Of a stretch of DNA of 49,965 bases, positions 32,541 to 40,578 are shown one piece after another. The stretch spans positions 1 through 49,965 of the forward strand of contig JAQXVO010000029.1 in the NCBI GenBank assembly GCA_029224965.1, read 5' to 3'. Both the position numbers and the translations under genes were made by a program. The notes beneath the pieces were generated by a model that saw nothing but the letters and a program-made list of their open reading frames with translations, had not been told where the DNA came from and made no database searches. The DNA is from Lachnospiraceae bacterium. GTDB lineage: Bacteria > Bacillota > Clostridia > Lachnospirales > Lachnospiraceae. Positions within the stretch are counted from its first letter, which is position 1. Every line of letters starts with the position of its first letter.

Positions 32541-33686
32541 ATGACCAGAGAACAGGAAATCAATAGAGGAATCAATCAGAGAAGTCCGCGGACCCGGAAC
32601 CGGATCTTCCGCTTTATCCTAGAGAGTCCGGCCCCGGTCTCCAAGCAGGAGATTGTAAATGCGCTGAATCTGTCCCTTCCGACCGTCCATCAGAAGCTGC
32701 AGGAGCTTTTGGCAGGTCATCTGATCCGGGTCGGCGAGGTCCAGAAGTCGACCGGCGGCCGCCCGCCCGTCGCCTATACAGTTGAAGAAAACGCCTGCTA
32801 CGCCATCGGCCTTTCCGTTTCTGCCAACCATCTCCGCTTTCTCCTGTCCAATCTCAAGCGCCAGCAGCTGGCCTATAAGAAAATCCGCCTCAAGCCTGAG
32901 GAATGGACCATGGAGCGTTTATTTTCGGAAATGGATCTTTTTATTAAAGAGAACAAGGTAGACCAGGACCGGATTCTCGGCATCGGCATTACCATTCCCG
33001 GTATCTTAAATCGGAACGCAAACCGGATCCTTCTATCCCCGACATTGCCTGCCCAGAAGTTCAGCCTCCAGGGCCTGCAGAAGCAGAGCCGCTATCCGAT
33101 TTTCATCACCAATGATACCAAGGCTTCGGCTCTGGCCGAGCTGATCAACCGGCCGGCAGAGGAACGAAGGAAGCCTTTCCTTTACCTCCTTCTTGAATAC
33201 GGCGTCGGCGGTGCGGTCTGCCTGGACGGGAAAATCCTGCACGGATCCAACGGACGGAGCGCCGAGTTCGGCCACATGTGCCTGGAGCCGGACGGACTTC
33301 TCTGCAACTGCGGAAAGCACGGCTGCCTGGAAGCCTACTGCGGTGCTTTACGTTTCACACGGGATCTGGGACTTACGACGGAAGAGTTCTTCCAGGGCTT
33401 GAAAGAGGGGAAGCCGGAGCTGGTCGATCTTTGGGAGGATGTGCTTGAGCACCTGGCCATGGCTCTGGTCAATCTGCATCTGGCCTTCGACTATGACATC
33501 GTGCTCGGCGGTTTCGTGAGCGAATACATGGCGAATTATCTGCCTCATCTTAGGGAGCTGGCTGCCCGGCGGGATCCCTTCCTGAATGGAGAACCAGCCG
33601 ATTATCTGTCCATCGGAAAGCTCCAGAATGCCGGCATGATCGGAGCCGCCTGGCATTTCATCAGCTCCTTCGTAAGTCAGGTGTAA
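32541..33686 (+). CDS. ROK-family transcriptional regulator/sugar-binding protein
   Basis: A 381-residue ROK (repressor, ORF, kinase) protein. Residues about 15-75 form a winged HTH (PVSKQEIVNALNLSLPTVHQ, then STGGRPPVAY), so it is a regulator of the NagC/XylR/Mlc type. The sugar-binding half contains GIGITIPGI, NDTKASALAE, GVGGAVCLDGKI, EFGHMCLEPDG and the zinc motif CNCGKHGCLEAYCG. The nucleotide-binding DxGxT loop is not obvious, so it is likely a regulator responding to a sugar. The ATG at 32541 with AGGTGGAG upstream is preferred over GTG at 32532. It may control the neighbouring membrane protein gene or sugar genes nearby; the tandem 15-bp repeats upstream are candidate autoregulatory sites. 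Confidence 0.87.
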   Translation: MTREQEINRGINQRSPRTRNRIFRFILESPAPVSKQEIVNALNLSLPTVHQKLQELLAGHLIRVGEVQKSTGGRPPVAYTVEENACYAIGLSVSANHLRFLLSNLKRQQLAYKKIRLKPEEWTMERLFSEMDLFIKENKVDQDRILGIGITIPGILNRNANRILLSPTLPAQKFSLQGLQKQSRYPIFITNDTKASALAELINRPAEERRKPFLYLLLEYGVGGAVCLDGKILHGSNGRSAEFGHMCLEPDGLLCNCGKHGCLEAYCGALRFTRDLGLTTEEFFQGLKEGKPELVDLWEDVLEHLAMALVNLHLAFDYDIVLGGFVSEYMANYLPHLRELAARRDPFLNGEPADYLSIGKLQNAGMIGAAWHFISSFVSQV

Positions 33687-33749
33687 GAGCTGTCATGATC
33701 CTTAATGAAATTTAGACCATAACAGCGTAGACATTCCTGAATAATATAG

Positions 33750-33805
33750 AAAATGCAGCTGCCTGCGTCGATCTCGTAAGATTGACCGGAGTCAGCTGCA
33801 TTTTT
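33750..33805. terminator. Bidirectional terminator between ROK and the histidine kinase remnant
   Basis: AAATGCAGCTG (33751-33761) pairs with CAGCTGCATTT (33793-33803), followed by TTTTT on the + strand and preceded by A-rich bases. It ends the ROK gene and also lies at the 3' end of the kinase remnant. Confidence 0.75.
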
Positions 33806-33811
33806 AATTGT

Positions 33812-34528
33812 TTATTGTTCTGCAATATAAGCCGGCGCCTTCAATGGCAGGGTGACTTTGAGACAGATGGATCTGCCATCGGCCGATGTGGCCTGGATCT
33901 TACCCTTGTGGGCTTCGACGATAGCCTGCGCCATGGATAGGCCGATGCCGTAGCCGCCGGTTTCGGAATTCCTCGAGCTGTCGGCCCGATAGAAGCGGTC
34001 GAAAAGGCGGGGCAGGGATTCGCGGTCGATGGAATCGGCCGTATTCCAGACGGAAAGTTCGATCTTATGGTTCTGCTTTATCAGATCGACCTTAATGCTT
34101 CCGCCATCGTTCGAATATTTCAGAGCATTGTCCAGAAGAATGCCGATCAGCTGGTGGATGGCCTTCTCATCGCCGAAGAAGCTGATCATGGGCTGGACAT
34201 TGACTTCAAAAGTCTTCTTTGCAAGCTGGGCCCGCGAACGGAAGGACTGGGCGGTTTCCGTCACCACATCGGAAAGCGGGAAGTCCATCATGACGAGCTT
34301 TGCACTTCCTTCATCCATCCTCGAAAGATAGATCAGATCCTTGGTGAGGTCCGCCATCCGATTGGCCTGCTTTTTCAGGTCTGTGATCCATTCATTTTCG
34401 CCGATATCCATTTCGAGAACCGAGGCATCCGTATCAATAATGGCCAGAGGAGTCTTTAATTCGTGGCCGGCATCAGTGATGAAACGTTTCTGCTTCTTAT
34501 AGCTCTCTTCGACCGGCTTCATGATCAT
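33812..34528 (-). pseudogene. 5'-truncated sensor histidine kinase (catalytic core only)
   Basis: A 238-residue frame holding only the transmitter part of a HisKA/HATPase_c sensor kinase: QKRFITDAGHELKTPLAII (phospho-acceptor His near residue 22), the N box DNALKYSNDGG near 133, FDRFYRADSSR, and the G box GGYGIGLSMAQAIV near 190. Normal relatives have another 150 or more residues of membrane and HAMP sequence before the start of this fragment. The ATG at 34528 has no ribosome site, and the native sequence stops at about MKPVEESYKKQ. No response regulator gene adjoins. Upstream lie an inverted repeat (34534-34569) and palindromic array B. I read it as a degraded gene; a soluble kinase expressed from an unknown upstream signal is less likely. 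Confidence 0.8.
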
Positions 34529-34533
34529 TACTT

Positions 34534-34569
34534 GCAGGAAGCAAAATTACTTGCAGGAATGCTTCCTGC
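34534..34569. repeat. Inverted repeat at the broken end of the histidine kinase gene
   Basis: GCAGGAAGCA (34534-34543) and TGCTTCCTGC (34560-34569) form a 10-bp inverted repeat. The word TTACTTGCAGGAA occurs twice across it (34528-34540, 34548-34560). It sits exactly where the kinase reading frame loses its native 5' part. Confidence 0.6.
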
Positions 34570-34660
34570 ACTAAAAAGCTATGTGAGTTCAGGGTGTTAG
34601 TTCATGATTTCCCGTGCAATCCACACCTGAAATCCGTGTCTGAAATCTATAAACCAGGAA

Positions 34661-34999
34661 ATACAACGGGATTCGAAATTTTCTTTAAAATCGCTGTACA
34701 AAATCAGGGGGATTCGTAATCATACAACGGAATTCGAATTTTCATTCAAGATCGTTGTATAAAATCAGGAAATTCTGTGAAACATGCAACGGGATTCAAG
34801 AAATTCATCAAAATTGTTGTACAGATTACTGAAAAATCGGGAAAATGTACAACGGGATTTACGATTTTTCTTAAAATCGTTGTACAAGCTCTGTAAAATC
34901 CGGAAAATGTGCAACGGGTTTCAAGATTTTATTCTAGATCGTTGTCCGAGTTCGGAAGAGTACAACGGAATCTGAGATTTTCTTCTAAATCGTTGTCCG
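34661..34999. repeat. Tandem palindromic repeat array B (six units)
   Basis: Copies of the same 40-base palindrome as array A start at 34661, 34722, 34784, 34847, 34909 and 34960; steps are 61, 62, 63, 62 and 51 bases. All use arms of the type TACAACG/CGTTGTA, with the last two units ending in TTGTCCG. Intervals between copies are less conserved than in array A but keep the AAATC...AAAAT pattern. The array separates the truncated histidine kinase from the truncated GT2-GtrA gene and ends nine bases before the latter's stop codon. Confidence 0.88.
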
Positions 35000-35007
35000 A
35001 ATCTGAT

Positions 35008-35676
35008 TCAATCCGAATAGTTACTGGCATCTGGATTCAAAATTCCGCCTATCCATGGGATCTTCCCTCTCATGGCATCAGCGGAAATCACGGCTCCACC
35101 GTAAATCTCGGCTTCACTTTCCTGGCTGCCTTTTTTTTTAAATACCCAGTTCTTCTGGATGTAATAGCTGAGGAAGAAGAGGGCGACATCCACGATCACC
35201 TTGGCTCCGATGGCCGGCAGGAGATAGGAGAGGCCTGCAGTTCCTATGGCGCTGACTGCCATCTGCGAGAAGAAGAGAAGAAGGTAGCGGCCCAGGTCGC
35301 CTGCGGACCCGTTCTTACTCTTGAAGCTCCACCGCCGGTTCAGCTCGAAATTCACGGCTCCGGAAACCAGTCTTGCACTGACCGTTGCCAGGATGACCTG
35401 CTCGGCCTGCTCGAACGATGCCGTCCGGGCCAGAAGAAAGAGAGCCAGGGCAAAGATCGTATAGTCGCAGGCGGCTCCGGCCAGAGAGGAGAGGGCGAAC
35501 CGGATCGGTCTCGCGTAGATTCGGATGGAATCGGCTACCGGGCGGAAATGTGAACCGGCGTTGCCATTTTCATAGATCGTTTCAATAGGGAGCATGCGAA
35601 GAGGGGCGATCTGAACGGCGTCCATGAGGAAATTCATCTCATATTCGTAGCGGTTTCCCTCTTCGGAAAGAGCCAG
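35008..35676 (-). pseudogene. GT2-GtrA fusion gene lacking its glycosyltransferase core
   Basis: Read leftward, the native part starts at about ALSEEGNRYEYEMNFLMDA, followed by LPIETIYENGNAGSHFRPV: this is the characteristic C-terminal end of polyprenyl-phosphate glycosyltransferases (GT2, DPM1-like). A complete GtrA-like four-helix membrane domain follows (PIRFALSSLAGAACDYTIFA, then FELNRRWSFKSK, VALFFLSYYIQKNWVFKKK). In intact relatives some 200 residues of catalytic GT2 domain precede it; here they are missing. The open frame extends to 35766, but its first 30 residues are a translation of palindromic array C. The fragment would lack transferase activity. A GtrA-only flippase remains possible. 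Confidence 0.78.
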
Positions 35677-35680
35677 GGGA

Positions 35681-35781
35681 ATGGATCGAGATTTGAATTT
35701 TGCTTCAAAATCGATCCATGAAATCGGGAAATCCGGAGGGAAATGGATCGGGACTCGAATGTCCATTCAAAATCGATCCAT
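35681..35781. repeat. Palindromic repeat array C (two units, 62-bp step)
   Basis: Two units start at 35681 and 35743, 62 bases apart, with perfect arms ATGGATCG/CGATCCAT and the core seen in arrays A and B (inner TTTGAA...TTCAAA pair). They lie directly at the broken 5' end of the GT2-GtrA remnant and supply the first residues of its open frame. Confidence 0.88.
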
Positions 35782-35795
35782 GAAATCAGCTTGGG

Positions 35796-36058
35796 TTCGA
35801 TATAGGCAATTATTTCAAAAAAATGCGCTTTCCATGCCATGGAAAAGGCTGTTTTGGACGTGAAAGTTCGATATAGAAAAAAGATTTTAAAAAATGCTAT
35901 GAAACCAGCTTTAAAAAACGCATTATTCGAAAAAAGATTGTGTATATCGAATTTTCGACACTTCCGGAGATTTTTTAAGGAGTAAAACACGCATTATTCA
36001 AAAAAGATTGTGTATATCGAATTTTCGAACTTCCGGGGATTTTTGAGGAGCAAAAGTC
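35796..36058. repeat. Second repeat family, 70-71-bp period
   Basis: TTCGATATAG starts at 35796 and 35867 (71 apart), and its reverse-complementary word TATATCGA starts at 35943 and 36013 (70 apart). The last two units form a clear tandem duplication: the stretch from CGCATTATTC at 35919 recurs at 35990 almost unchanged for about 68 bases, including GATTGTGTATATCGAATTTT and CTTCCGG. The family differs from the 62-bp element but follows it directly. Confidence 0.7.
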
Positions 36059-36374
36059 GGAGGGAAAGACCGGAAAAGAAGTGCGGGAATTCATAGAAAG
36101 GTCAATTTAGTAGCAGTATTCCTGACCTTTCTCCAGCTTCCAATTCACAAGGTCAGAAAATGAGTATGCTTTGGCGAGTTCATGAGGATTTTCAAACCCG
36201 GCCTTTGGTTAGAATAGAATTATCAAAAGTAAAGCTCTTTGGATAACAGCTGATTTTGATTTGGAATCATCAGATTCAATTCGGAATCATCAGATTCAAA
36301 TGGAAGCAGATCAATACGAAACAGACTGGATTTAAATCTGAAATGATCGAATTATAGGAAAGGAGCCTCAAAGA
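36059..36374. other. Intergenic region before the TIM-barrel isomerase gene
   Basis: About 315 bases without a gene. AGAAAGGTCA (36095-36104) pairs with TGACCTTTCT (36123-36132) as a hairpin without a T-run. GGAATCATCAGATTCAA occurs twice in direct succession near 36263 and 36281. The ribosome site AAAGGAG lies before 36375. Confidence 0.5.
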
Positions 36375-37295
36375 ATGAAGCTTGGAGTGATTACATCTAT
36401 TTTCGATGGAATGAATTTTAAAGAAGTTGTCGACTTCGCAGCCGAGAATGATCTGGAATGCCTGGAAGTTGCCTGCTGGCCCAAGGCCGAAGGACCCCAG
36501 CGCCGTTACGCCGGTGTCTGCCACATCGATGTCGCAGGCCTGACCGTCGAGAAGGCCGAGGAGATCAAGGCCTACCTCAAGGTCAAGGGCGTAAAGATCT
36601 CGGCCCTGGCCTTTTATCCCAACACCATGGACGCAGATCTTACCAAGAGACAGGCTAATATTGATCATTTAAAGAAGGTCATCGATGCTTCCGCTCTTCT
36701 TGGCGTCAATCTTGTAACTACCTTTATTGGCAGATTGCAGGATAAAAATGTCGAAGAGAACCTGGAAGAAGTCAAGAAGGTTTGGCCTCCTATCCTTAGC
36801 TACGCCAAGGAAAAGGGTGTCCGGGTCGCCATTGAAAACTGCCCCATGCTTTTCACCAAGGATGAATGGCCCGGCGGACAGAACCTCATGACCAGCCCGT
36901 CCAACTGGAGAAAGATCTTCGAGATCCTTCCTTTTGACAACTTCGGTATCAACTACGATCCGTCTCACTTCATCTGGCAGCAGATCGACTACATCCGCCC
37001 GATTTACGAGTTCAAGGACAAAATCTTCCATGTCCACTACAAGGACATTCACGTCTTCCAGGACAAGCTGGCTGATGTCGGCGTCATGGCTTATCCCCTG
37101 GAATACATGGAGCCCAAGCTCCCGGGACTCGGAGATGTCGACTGGGGACGCTATGTCGCAGCACTGACCGATATCGGATACGACGGAGACACCTGCATCG
37201 AGGTGGAAGATAAGGCTTACGAGCGTTCTCTGGACGATGCCAAGCGCGCCGTCCGCCAGAGCGCACATTATCTTCGGAATTTTGTAGTACGTTAA
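36375..37295 (+). CDS. Sugar phosphate isomerase/epimerase-like TIM-barrel protein
   Basis: A 306-residue member of the xylose-isomerase-like TIM-barrel (AP_endonuc_2, IolE/DTE-like) family. It probably isomerises, epimerises or dehydrates a keto sugar or inositol with a divalent metal. The four metal ligands are in the usual order: Glu in VAIENCP (near 155), Asp-His in NYDPSHF (near 195), His in HVHYKDI (near 223) and Glu in CIEVEDK (near 276). The start follows AAAGGAGCCTCAAAGA. A Gfo/Idh remnant adjoins it in the same frame after the stop, and such TIM-barrel plus Gfo/Idh pairs are typical of catabolism of oxidised sugars. It may process products of the C-glycoside operon downstream; that is inference. 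Confidence 0.87.
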   Translation: MKLGVITSIFDGMNFKEVVDFAAENDLECLEVACWPKAEGPQRRYAGVCHIDVAGLTVEKAEEIKAYLKVKGVKISALAFYPNTMDADLTKRQANIDHLKKVIDASALLGVNLVTTFIGRLQDKNVEENLEEVKKVWPPILSYAKEKGVRVAIENCPMLFTKDEWPGGQNLMTSPSNWRKIFEILPFDNFGINYDPSHFIWQQIDYIRPIYEFKDKIFHVHYKDIHVFQDKLADVGVMAYPLEYMEPKLPGLGDVDWGRYVAALTDIGYDGDTCIEVEDKAYERSLDDAKRAVRQSAHYLRNFVVR

Positions 37296-37583
37296 ATTCA
37301 GCTTCTCGCTGATCCCGACGTCAACACCGTCATCCTGACCGTTCCCAACTATCTCCATCACGACATGTGCATCAAGGCAGCAAAGGCCGGCAAGAATGTC
37401 ATCACCGAGGAGCCGCTTCCCGAGGTCAAGACCGACTGGGTTGACTTCTATAAGAATGTCGATGACATCTTAAACGGCCGCCCCGAGTCCAAGATCAAGA
37501 TCTCCGAGGTCCGCCGTGTCATCGCTGTCATGGAAGCATCCTGGCAGTCTGCTCGCTCCGGACAGGCCATTCCCTTTGAATAA
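37296..37583 (+). pseudogene. Internally deleted Gfo/Idh oxidoreductase remnant
   Basis: After the isomerase stop the same frame continues open for about 95 codons and reads as Gfo/Idh sequence. LADPDVNTVILTVPNYLHH and AAKAGKNVITEEPLPEVK match the middle of the Rossmann domain (the family's catalytic EKP is here EEP). The text then jumps to NGRPESKIKISEVRRVIAVM and EASWQSARSGQAIPF, which is the C-terminal end of the family. The first 60 or so residues, and some 200 residues between the two parts, are absent. An ATG at 37365 would give a 72-residue peptide without cofactor-binding loop. It is a decayed gene, once the operon partner of the isomerase. The word AAATATAGACC overlaps its stop. Confidence 0.8.
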
Positions 37584-37924
37584 ATATAGACCATTTCTCT
37601 CTGCCCGGGCTGTCCACTGACAGTCTGCAGCAGTTGGTATATTCGAACCATATTTTTCACCGGGTATTCTGTAGATGCAGGATGCCCGGATTTTTGCGTT
37701 TTATAGAAAATGGCATTCCAGTGGTAATTTTGAATGATTCGGGATTTCAAATGACCATCTGCAGAATCAGGATTCCAGTGGTAATTTAAATCATCCGGAA
37801 TTCGGAATGACAATCTGCAGTTACCAAGGTACAGATTTTTCATAATGCGAGGCCAGGCCAATTTTTATATAATATAGAAATACAAAAATGAAAAAGGGAA
37901 ACACGGGAGTACGAGTAACCATCT
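37584..37924. promoter_or_regulatory. Upstream region of the AraC-GH39 gene with a 57-bp direct repeat
   Basis: About 340 bases without a gene. ATTCCAGTGGTAATTT starts at 37715 and again at 37772, 57 bases apart. Similarity continues past it (ATGA-CATCTGCAG near the end of both copies), so two diverged copies of a 50-57-bp unit are present. TATAAT near 37868 is a possible -10 element. AraC proteins commonly bind direct repeats, so the copies may be autoregulatory sites. Confidence 0.5.
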
Positions 37925-40345
37925 ATGAAAGACAACAGAACCAGACCCCAGGTCCTTCTCCAGATTCTGGACCGGGTCGATGAAAAGGAACACTACCACC
38001 AGGATATTGAGCTCTTCTATGTCCTGTCCGGAAACCTGACCGTCTATCAGGCCTCCATGGAGCCTCTGCACCTCAAGGCAGAGGATGTCCTGGTCATCAA
38101 TTCCAATGTCCAGCACCGCCTGGCCGGAGATGATAAGATTCTTCTGATCAAGATCACCATCACCTATAACCTGATGGAACCGCTCTTGGATGATTTCATA
38201 ATCAATTTCGCCTGTGACAGCAGCCGGGGCTACAATCCCTGGATGGCAGGCTTACGTCATGAGATCCGGGAGCTCCTTCGGATCAGTCTCGACAGCCATA
38301 GCAGTAATCCGAACCAGGACGGAGAAGGAAGAGCAAACTTCCGCTATATCGCCCAGTCCTATACCCTGATGGGCTACCTCTGCTCGCATTTTCTACTAAC
38401 CGGAAAAGGAACCAATGAGAAAGACACCAAAGACAGTGATAAGTACCAGATCCGCATGGAGAAAATCAATGCCTACATCATGAATAACTACCGGAATCCC
38501 ATCAGTATTCATGACCTGTCCGAGCAGCTTTATCTGTCCGAGGGCTACCTGTCCCGCTTTTTTAAGAAGAATTTCGGCGCCAGCTTCAGTGAATATCTGA
38601 CTAAAGTCCGCCTCCGCCATGCAGTTGACGACCTTCTCTATACCGACAATCCGATCACCCATATCTCCTACGATAACGGATTTGCCAATGTGACCAAGTT
38701 CAACCGGGCTTTTCGTAAGGAATACGGAGAGACCCCGTCAGCTGTTCGAAGCCGGAGCAATGTCAGGCCGGAGGAGGAGACCGGAGTCGATTCTGTTGAA
38801 GCCATCCGAAAGGCCGGAGATCTCCTGGCAAAGGAGCCGATCAGTCAGGACGGCCAGGAAATGGAGACCATCTCTTTCTCGGCTGGCAGAGGCCGCCATT
38901 ACAGGCAGCCCTGGAATCAGATCATCAACATGGGAGCGGCAGCGGATTTATTAAAATCCGGCGTACAGGACCATATTCTCCTTTTAAAGAAGCAGCTGCA
39001 CTTTACCTATGTCAGGTTCTGGAGCCCTTTTTCTCCGGAAATGATGATCCATCCGGACGATCCCGGCCACCACTATAACTTCACCATGCTATACTCGGTC
39101 CTGGATTTTCTGACCGCCAACAACATCCTGCCCTTTATCGACCTGGCCAGCAAACCCCGGCGGATCACCCGGAACACCAGCACCACTCTGCGTTATGACG
39201 CGGGCGAATCCGCCCGTGATCTGGAGAACTGGACGGCCCTGCTCGAATTCTTCTTACGGAAATGCGTCTCCCGCTACGGCAAGGAAAATATCGCCCGATG
39301 GGGCTTTGAACTTTGGATGGACGAGTCAGCTTATAACGAGGACGGCATTGCCCGCTACGTGAAGAAATATAGAGCGAGCGCAGACCTTGTGCACGAGCTT
39401 GCCGGATCCGCCCTCGGAGGTCCGGGCTTACGAAGCTATGACCATCCCTGCACAGAGGAACTGATGAGTGATCTGAAGGAATCCGGCTTTGATCCGGATT
39501 TCTGGACCCTCTATCTCTACCCCTACGTCTATACAGAGGATGGATCTTCCCGTCGAGCTGAGGACCCCGCCTATACAGCGCATGCTCTGAAGCGGATCTC
39601 TTCCTTCATCAGTAAGAACTACCCGGGCAGAGAGATCTGGCTTACGGAATTTGGTACATCCATCAGCGACCGAAACTTCCTTAATGATTCCTGCTATCGG
39701 GCAGCAGTTCAGGCTAGAGCCTACATGCAGATCCTTGGTCAGGTTCCTGCCGCAGGCTGCTATCAGGGTAGCGACCTCGTGATCGAATACTACGACAGCG
39801 AGAGCATGCTCTTCGGCGGAAGCGGCATCCTCACCAAGAACGGAATTATGAAGCCGGTCGGAAGCTGTATCCGTTTCTTCAACCATCTCTATCCACTTCA
39901 GGCAGGGCATGGAGAGAACTACGTGGCAACCACGGATGAACAGGGAAATATAGCCCTCATCGTCGAAAATGCCGCTGCGCCGGGTGGTCTATATTTTGAT
40001 ACTGAGGAGGATAAAATCGATAAGAGAAACCTTCCCCAGTATTTCATCAGGGCCGATCAGCTCCATATTACCTGCCACGTTGATGAGGTCAAGGAAGGCC
40101 GCTATCATGTGGAGCTCTACCGGGTCAACGCCCATGAGGGATCCATCCTCGATCTCTGGAAGGAAATGGACTACGAGAACGATCTGTCCGTCTTCGATAT
40201 CGATTACCTGGAGCATGTCTGCTCTCCCAAGCTCACCATGTGGAATGTGACCAGTCATGACGGCACCATCACCCTGAACCTGGAACTCGAGCCCGATGAA
40301 ACCGCCTTCCTCCGGATTGTACGGAGAACAAGTGAGAGCGAGTAA
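37925..40345 (+). CDS. AraC-family regulator with C-terminal GH39-like domain
   Basis: An 806-residue regulator. Residues 1-100 resemble a cupin sensor (EKEHYHQDIELFYVLSG). Residues about 177-278 form an AraC/XylS double HTH (ISIHDLSEQLYLSEGYLSRF and the NPITHISYDNGFANVTKFNR recognition region). From about 300 to 640 comes a GH39 beta-xylosidase-like barrel (YVRFWSPFSP, YSVLDFLTANNILPFIDL), and a beta domain ends the protein. In GH39 enzymes the acid/base Glu lies in WNEP; here the same place reads WMDES (464-468), so the acid/base may be lost, while the nucleophile-like Glu575 in WLTEFGTS is kept. The domain may sense a glycoside rather than cut it. No good ribosome site precedes the ATG. 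A terminator follows; the next operon is the likely target. Confidence 0.88.
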   Translation: MKDNRTRPQVLLQILDRVDEKEHYHQDIELFYVLSGNLTVYQASMEPLHLKAEDVLVINSNVQHRLAGDDKILLIKITITYNLMEPLLDDFIINFACDSSRGYNPWMAGLRHEIRELLRISLDSHSSNPNQDGEGRANFRYIAQSYTLMGYLCSHFLLTGKGTNEKDTKDSDKYQIRMEKINAYIMNNYRNPISIHDLSEQLYLSEGYLSRFFKKNFGASFSEYLTKVRLRHAVDDLLYTDNPITHISYDNGFANVTKFNRAFRKEYGETPSAVRSRSNVRPEEETGVDSVEAIRKAGDLLAKEPISQDGQEMETISFSAGRGRHYRQPWNQIINMGAAADLLKSGVQDHILLLKKQLHFTYVRFWSPFSPEMMIHPDDPGHHYNFTMLYSVLDFLTANNILPFIDLASKPRRITRNTSTTLRYDAGESARDLENWTALLEFFLRKCVSRYGKENIARWGFELWMDESAYNEDGIARYVKKYRASADLVHELAGSALGGPGLRSYDHPCTEELMSDLKESGFDPDFWTLYLYPYVYTEDGSSRRAEDPAYTAHALKRISSFISKNYPGREIWLTEFGTSISDRNFLNDSCYRAAVQARAYMQILGQVPAAGCYQGSDLVIEYYDSESMLFGGSGILTKNGIMKPVGSCIRFFNHLYPLQAGHGENYVATTDEQGNIALIVENAAAPGGLYFDTEEDKIDKRNLPQYFIRADQLHITCHVDEVKEGRYHVELYRVNAHEGSILDLWKEMDYENDLSVFDIDYLEHVCSPKLTMWNVTSHDGTITLNLELEPDETAFLRIVRRTSESE

Positions 40346-40364
40346 GAGTAAATAGACGAAACAC

Positions 40365-40407
40365 AAAGAAGGTCAGAATCGACTCATCCGATTCTGACCT
40401 TTTCTTT
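40365..40407 (+). terminator. Intrinsic terminator after the AraC-GH39 gene
   Basis: AAGAAGGTCAGAATCG (40366-40381) pairs with CGATTCTGACCTTTTCTT (40389-40406), loop seven bases, then TTTTTC. It isolates the regulator from the operon that follows. Confidence 0.88.
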
Positions 40408-40481
40408 TTCACACTTTCGACAGGTCGGAAAACGATAGATCCGAGGTTAGGATATGCGATCTGAAAAAAGCCTCCGATTCC

Positions 40482-40487
40482 TATAAT
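40482..40487 (+). promoter_or_regulatory. Likely -10 element of the C-glycoside operon
   Basis: TATAAT at 40482-40487 lies 92 bases upstream of the first gene of the operon. No good -35 hexamer is found 17 bases before it, which fits a promoter that needs an activator such as the AraC-GH39 protein encoded upstream. Confidence 0.45.
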
Positions 40488-40578
40488 ACAATTATCCAAA
40501 GAGCAAGGGCCGCAAGAGAAACGGCCGAAATAAAGGGTTTTAAGGAAACTTGTGAGAGGAAAGAAGAGGAGAAAACTT

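Noticed and set aside
7920-39990. Further copies of GGTCTATATT at about 7922, 20622 and 39987
   Set aside because: These lie inside coding genes and encode ordinary residues (Asn-Ile-Asp, Gly-Leu-Tyr-Phe), so they were not counted with the intergenic word.
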